DNA of 14,302 nt from JAYENY01 sp964646075 (lineage in GTDB: Bacteria; Patescibacteriota; Minisyncoccia; Minisyncoccales; PEYH01). Below, piece after piece: positions 11,035-14,302 of this stretch (its first letter is position 1; each line of letters opens with the position of its first letter). The position numbers and the translations under genes are program-made. The stretch lies in assembly GCA_964646075.1 (NCBI GenBank), contig CAZYBZ010000014.1:1-14302 (forward strand). The letters are read 5' to 3'. Below the pieces are notes generated by a model, which saw only the letters and a program-made list of their open reading frames with translations, did not search any database and was not told where the DNA came from.

Positions 11035-12177
11035 ATGGCAATTTATTTAGACAATGCAGCGACTACCAAGATTGACTCTTTGGTTATTAAGGCAATGCTT
11101 CCTTTCTTTGAAAAGCAGTATGGCAACACTTCTTCGTTGCACCAACTGGGGCAAGAAGCCAAAAAGGCGCTTGAGGAAGCAAGAAAAATTATCGCTCAAT
11201 CGATAATAGCTGAACCTGAAGAGATTGTCTTTACCTCTGGAGGCACAGAATCAAATAATTTTGCTATTAAAGGGGTCGCTTTTGATAATCGAGAGAAAGG
11301 CAATCATATTATCACGACAAAGATTGAACATAAATCAGTCTTAAATACATGTAGATGGCTAGAGAGACAAGGGTTTTATGTGACTATTCTCGGGGTTGAT
11401 GAAAAAGGGTTTGTGAGATTAGAGGAGTTAGAAGAAGCGATTAGATCAGAAACGATTTTAGTTTCCATTATCCACGGGCAGAATGAGATTGGAACTATTC
11501 AAAACTTAGAACGATTAGGAGAAATTTGTAAAGAGCATAGTCTCTATCTTCATACTGATGCTTGTCAAAGTTATACTAAGACAGAACTCAATGTTCAAAA
11601 ACAGGCGGTTGATTTAATTAGTTTGAATAGCCACAAGATCCATGGGACCAAGGGGGTTGGAGCTTTATATATTAGGAAAGGTACCAATATTAAAGCCTGG
11701 CAGCACGGCGGAGGGCATGAGAGAGGTCTTCGTTCTGGAACCGACAATGTTCCAGAGATTATTGGTTTTTCTAAAGCAGTAGAGGTCGGTTCGGATGGGA
11801 AGCATATCAAATATATTCAAGGACTTAAAAAAAGATTGACAGAAGGATTAGTTAAAATTCCGAGAACAAGAATTAATGGACCTCAGGACGAAAAAGGGCT
11901 ATGTCATATTGTAAGTGTTAGTTTTTCAGGAATTGAGGGCGAAGCGATTCTCGGTTTTCTTGACGTAGAAAGCATCTATGCTGCTACGGGTTCAGCTTGT
12001 GCCTCACACACTCTTGAGCCCAATCAGACTTTATTGGCAATCGGTTCTCCTCCGCAAGAGATAAATGGTTCAGTGCGTTTTAGTTTAAGTCGGCTTAACA
12101 CAGAAGAAGAGGTTGACAGGGTTTTAGATGTTTTACCAGGAATAGTTGAAAAATTAAGAAAAATTTCTCCATTTTAA
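11035..12177 (+). CDS. Cysteine desulfurase (NifS/IscS class)
   Basis: 380 residues. This PLP enzyme converts L-cysteine to L-alanine and leaves a persulfide on its active-site cysteine. Visible hallmarks are YLDNAATTKID at 4-14, GNTSSLHQLGQEA, FTSGGTESNNFAIKG, the HTDACQS region, and the PLP lysine K201 in NSHKIHGTKG. RSGTDNVPEIIGF and the mobile loop TGSACASHTLEP with persulfide cysteine C322 follow, and then SVRFSLSRLNTEEEVD. The long loop and length fit group I (IscS/NifS) rather than SufS. It is followed by an IscU scaffold and mnmA, so it probably serves both Fe-S assembly and tRNA thiolation. The start at 11035 puts LDNAATT in the usual place; the ribosome site is weak (GTTGAG). A structured RNA element ends 16 nt upstream. 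Confidence 0.94.
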   Translation: MAIYLDNAATTKIDSLVIKAMLPFFEKQYGNTSSLHQLGQEAKKALEEARKIIAQSIIAEPEEIVFTSGGTESNNFAIKGVAFDNREKGNHIITTKIEHKSVLNTCRWLERQGFYVTILGVDEKGFVRLEELEEAIRSETILVSIIHGQNEIGTIQNLERLGEICKEHSLYLHTDACQSYTKTELNVQKQAVDLISLNSHKIHGTKGVGALYIRKGTNIKAWQHGGGHERGLRSGTDNVPEIIGFSKAVEVGSDGKHIKYIQGLKKRLTEGLVKIPRTRINGPQDEKGLCHIVSVSFSGIEGEAILGFLDVESIYAATGSACASHTLEPNQTLLAIGSPPQEINGSVRFSLSRLNTEEEVDRVLDVLPGIVEKLRKISPF

Positions 12178-12180
12178 CGA

Positions 12181-12209
12181 TTGAACTATCTTGATTTAAT
12201 TTTTATATA
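12181..12209 (+). promoter_or_regulatory. Possible internal promoter before the IscU-type gene
   Basis: TTGAAC (12181-12186), a 17-nt spacer and TATATA (12204-12209; an overlapping TATAAA starts at 12206), inside the 71-bp spacer after the desulfurase. It would allow scaffold and mnmA expression apart from the desulfurase. Confidence 0.35.
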
Positions 12210-12248
12210 AAAGTTGAGTTTCGAGATTCTGTAAAATCAGATTTTTGT

Positions 12249-12752
12249 ATGCCATATTCAAAAAAAGTCATTGAAACCTTTAGGAACCCGCGTAATTATG
12301 GAAAGATTAAAAACTATGACGGCTTGGGTAAAGTTGGGAATTTAGTATGTGGAGATGTTATGTGGCTTTATATTAAAGTTGCTAAGAATAAAAAAGGAGA
12401 AGAGATTATAAGTAAAATTAGTTTTGAAACTTTTGGGTGTATTGCTGCTCTGGCCTCAAGTAGCATTACGACTGAGATAGCTAAAGGGAGAACAATAAAA
12501 GAAGCTCTTAAATTGACCAAAAACGAGGTTTTAGAAGAATTAGGCGGTTTGCCTCCGATCAAGATTCATTGTTCAGTTTTAGTTGTTGATGCCCTGAACG
12601 AGGCAATTTACGATTATTTATCAAAAAACAAAAAAGTGATTCCAAAAAATTTAGAAGAAAGGCACAAGATTTTAAAAAAAGAAAGGGAAACCATAGAAGA
12701 AAAATACAAGGATTGGATTCAAAAAGAGGAAGAGCTTCGTGAAGATGATTAA
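12249..12752 (+). CDS. IscU/NifU-N type Fe-S cluster scaffold with charged C-terminal tail
   Basis: 167 residues. The IscU domain fills about 1-128. The three cluster-ligand cysteines are C34 in VCGDVM with D36 beside it, C64 in FETFGCIAALASSS, and C108 in GLPPIKIHCSVL with H107. They match the IscU pattern (CGD, GC, HC), so it should assemble [2Fe-2S]/[4Fe-4S] clusters from sulfur given by the desulfurase next door. The normal GCGSA after the second cysteine is GCIAA here. Residues about 129-167 are a Lys/Glu-rich helix, probably coiled coil (NLEERHKILKKERETIEEKY), not part of standard IscU. The gene overlaps mnmA. The family is IscU-like; zinc-binding SufU is less likely from the sequence as read. 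The role of the tail is unknown. Confidence 0.9.
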   Translation: MPYSKKVIETFRNPRNYGKIKNYDGLGKVGNLVCGDVMWLYIKVAKNKKGEEIISKISFETFGCIAALASSSITTEIAKGRTIKEALKLTKNEVLEELGGLPPIKIHCSVLVVDALNEAIYDYLSKNKKVIPKNLEERHKILKKERETIEEKYKDWIQKEEELREDD

Positions 12753-13824
12753 TAAAAGAAGCCAAGAAGTTATTTTAGGTATGTCTGGTGGGGTTGATTC
12801 TTCTGTTGCCCTGTTTCTCTTAAAAGAGCAGGGATTTGAGGTTATTGGTGTCTCTTTGAAATTTGGTTTTTGGGAGAACGAGAAAAACGAGTTGAGGAAA
12901 AATGCTTGCTGTCCCAAGGAAAGTATTGAAAGGGCTAAAAGAATTTGCCAAAAATATGGAGCCCCTCATTTTATTGTTGACGCTTCAAAAGAATTTAGAA
13001 AAACAGTTATAGATTATTTTTTGGATTCGCTTAGAGAGGGTCAAACCCCAAGTCCCTGTTCTTTTTGTAATAGAGATGTCAAAATAATGGCTCTTTTGCG
13101 TTTCGCCAAAGAAAAGGGGGCCGATTATGTGGCTACTGGTCATTACGCTAGGATTGAAAAAGTTAATCAGAGGTTTCAGATTCTAAAAGCCAAAGATGAA
13201 AACAAGGACCAAACATATTTTTTGGCTCTATTAAAACAAAGTCAGGTTTCTGAATTGCTTTTTCCTTTAGGTGATTATAGCAAAAAAGAAGTTTATGAGA
13301 TTGCCAAGAAAGAGGGGGTTGAGATTGCTTCTCATGAAAGTCAGGATCTTTGTTTTGTAAGTCATAAATCAACTTCAGATTTTTTAAACCAAGAAATTGG
13401 CGATAAACCAGGGAAAATTTATGATAATAGGGGTAATTTTTTGGGAAAGCATCAAGGCCTTCATTTTTACACCATCGGCCAAAGAAGAGGCATTAGATTG
13501 TCCGGCGGTCCTTTCTGGGTGGTTGGTTTTAATAAAAAACAGAACATTTTAATAGTCACAAATCAGTCAGACGATTCTAATCTTTTTTCGAAAAAAGTTA
13601 ATTTATCAGATGTTAATTTTATTTCTGGCAAAGTACCAAAAGAGCCCCTGGAGGTTAAGACAAAAGTTCGCTATAGACAGCCCCTCTCCAAGGCGACTCT
13701 TTTTATGGAAGACGAGAGCAAGGCGCGGCTTCTTTTTAATGAACCCCAATTGGCGATTACTCCTGGTCAATTAGCAGTTTTTTATAATGACAACATCTGC
13801 CTTGGGGGAGGGGTAATCAATTAA
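12745..13824 (+). CDS. mnmA: tRNA-specific 2-thiouridylase MnmA
   Basis: 359 residues from ATG 12745; a GTG at 12739, with AGGA eight bases upstream, is an equally possible start adding two residues. It makes 2-thiouridine at wobble position 34 of tRNA(Lys, Glu, Gln), using ATP and persulfide sulfur. The PP-loop SGGVDSS is at 14-20. The catalytic cysteine is C105 in TPSPCSFCNRDVK, and the second redox cysteine is C203 in SQDLCFVS. ATGHYARI, KDENKDQTYFLALL, HFYTIGQRRGI and the C-terminal beta-barrel (VKTKVRYRQP, ITPGQLAVFY) are all present, and the length is normal. The start overlaps the scaffold gene by 8-14 nt, so translation is probably coupled. With a desulfurase two genes upstream, sulfur may pass directly, as in YrvO-MnmA pairs, without Tus proteins. 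Confidence 0.95.
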   Translation: MINKRSQEVILGMSGGVDSSVALFLLKEQGFEVIGVSLKFGFWENEKNELRKNACCPKESIERAKRICQKYGAPHFIVDASKEFRKTVIDYFLDSLREGQTPSPCSFCNRDVKIMALLRFAKEKGADYVATGHYARIEKVNQRFQILKAKDENKDQTYFLALLKQSQVSELLFPLGDYSKKEVYEIAKKEGVEIASHESQDLCFVSHKSTSDFLNQEIGDKPGKIYDNRGNFLGKHQGLHFYTIGQRRGIRLSGGPFWVVGFNKKQNILIVTNQSDDSNLFSKKVNLSDVNFISGKVPKEPLEVKTKVRYRQPLSKATLFMEDESKARLLFNEPQLAITPGQLAVFYNDNICLGGGVIN

Positions 13825-13841
13825 GTAATTGGTTAGCAAAT

Positions 13842-14243
13842 ATGGATAATTGTATTTTTTGTAGAATATTAAAGGGTCAAATTTTGGCACATAAGATATA
13901 TGAAACAGATAGTGTCTTTGTGTTTTTGGATATCAACCCTTACACAAGAGGACACTCTCTAGTCATCCCTAAAAAACATTACCAAGATATTTTTGATATT
14001 CCGTCTGATGAATTGCAAAAATTAATAGTTGAGGCTCAGAGGACTGCAAAATTATTAAAAGAAAAGTTAAATGTTGAGGCCATTAATATTTTTCAAAGAA
14101 ACGGAACTATGGCCGGGCAAGAGATAGACCATATTCATTTTCATGTGGTTCCAAGATACGCGGGTGATAAAGTTAAGATGTTGCCAAGAGGAGTATATAA
14201 GGGAAATGATTTTAAGGAAGTGGTTCAATTGTTGACAAATTAA
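13842..14243 (+). CDS. HIT-family nucleotide hydrolase/transferase (Hint/HinT-like)
   Basis: 133 residues. It hydrolyses phosphoramidate or related bonds on purine nucleotides, in the cytoplasm. The histidine triad is H97-I-H99-F-H101 in IDHIHFHVVPR, with the middle histidine of the family acting as nucleophile. The N-terminus NCIFCRILKG has the C4/C7 pair that, with H46 in PKKHY, forms the zinc site seen in many bacterial members. FLDINPYTRGHSLVIPK and INIFQRNGTMAGQ complete the fold, and the length is typical (110-150). It starts 17 bp after mnmA, whose stop lies in a small 9-bp hairpin (13814-13822 with 13827-13835), and is probably the last gene of the sulfur block. The physiological substrate is not known. 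Confidence 0.93.
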   Translation: MDNCIFCRILKGQILAHKIYETDSVFVFLDINPYTRGHSLVIPKKHYQDIFDIPSDELQKLIVEAQRTAKLLKEKLNVEAINIFQRNGTMAGQEIDHIHFHVVPRYAGDKVKMLPRGVYKGNDFKEVVQLLTN

Positions 14244-14256
14244 AAAATTAAAAGTG

Positions 14257-14296
14257 GATAATTTTAGTTTTAAATATTCTATTTTTTAAAATTATC
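14257..14296 (+). terminator. AT-rich inverted repeat after the HIT gene
   Basis: GATAATTTTA (14257-14266) and TAAAATTATC (14287-14296) are exact reverse complements around a 20-base loop. It lies 14 bp after the HIT stop. The stem is nearly all A-T, so it may be a weak bidirectional terminator or chance in AT-rich DNA. Confidence 0.3.
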
Positions 14297-14302
14297 AAAA
14301 CG

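Noticed and set aside
1..14302. CRISPR arrays, tRNA genes, insertion sequences, origin
   Set aside because: No regular 20-40 bp repeats with spacers, no T-loop/acceptor patterns, no transposase, and no DnaA-box cluster were seen on either strand.

Overview
The window reads like a chromosomal segment of an uncultivated, small-genome bacterium, most likely of the Candidate Phyla Radiation (Patescibacteria). This is inferred from several traits seen together: AT-rich DNA, genes packed on one strand, few Shine-Dalgarno sequences, a MurE-like ligase that starts almost at its P-loop, and a nucleoside diphosphate kinase with a central insert. TGA is used as a normal stop (murD, for example), so the code is the standard bacterial one and not the UGA=Gly code of Gracilibacteria/SR1. 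Every convincing gene lies on the + strand. No tRNA, rRNA, CRISPR array or insertion sequence was recognised.

Layout. 1-525: 3' end of a beta-propeller (PD40/TolB-like repeat) gene. 843-1616: secreted protein with eight clustered cysteines. 1617-2084: gene-poor stretch with a likely nucleotidyltransferase remnant and a terminator-like hairpin. 2085-2729: membrane-anchored cyclophilin. 2785-2967: short ORF resembling the start of a SagB-type nitroreductase. 2976-5102: nfeD-type membrane serine protease followed by its classic partner, a stomatin/SPFH protein. 5271-8623: envelope block murD, DedA-family protein, murE-like ligase. 8717-9688: Na+/Ca2+ exchanger-like transporter. 9747-9947: single-cluster ferredoxin. 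10248-10835: nucleoside diphosphate kinase. 11035-14243: sulfur block of cysteine desulfurase, IscU-type scaffold, mnmA and a HIT hydrolase.

How the genes fit together. NfeD and stomatin form a known membrane quality-control pair. MurD and the MurE-like enzyme build the peptidoglycan stem peptide. The desulfurase can give persulfide sulfur both to the IscU scaffold (for clusters such as that of the nearby ferredoxin) and to MnmA for tRNA 2-thiouridine. Cyclophilin, the cysteine-rich protein and the beta-propeller act at or outside the membrane.

The most interesting non-coding signals are as follows. A nested four-stem RNA element (10873-11018) starts where a near-consensus promoter (TTGACA-18-TATTAT) should initiate, and ends 16 nt before the desulfurase gene. 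A degenerate 7-bp tandem array exactly fills the nfeD-stomatin spacer, and its unit TGATCAA recurs at the next two gene junctions. The murD leader is structured. A tandemly duplicated ~24-nt element followed by a terminator-like hairpin lies before ndk. Two hairpins flank the cysteine-rich gene, and both have a duplicated 3' arm.
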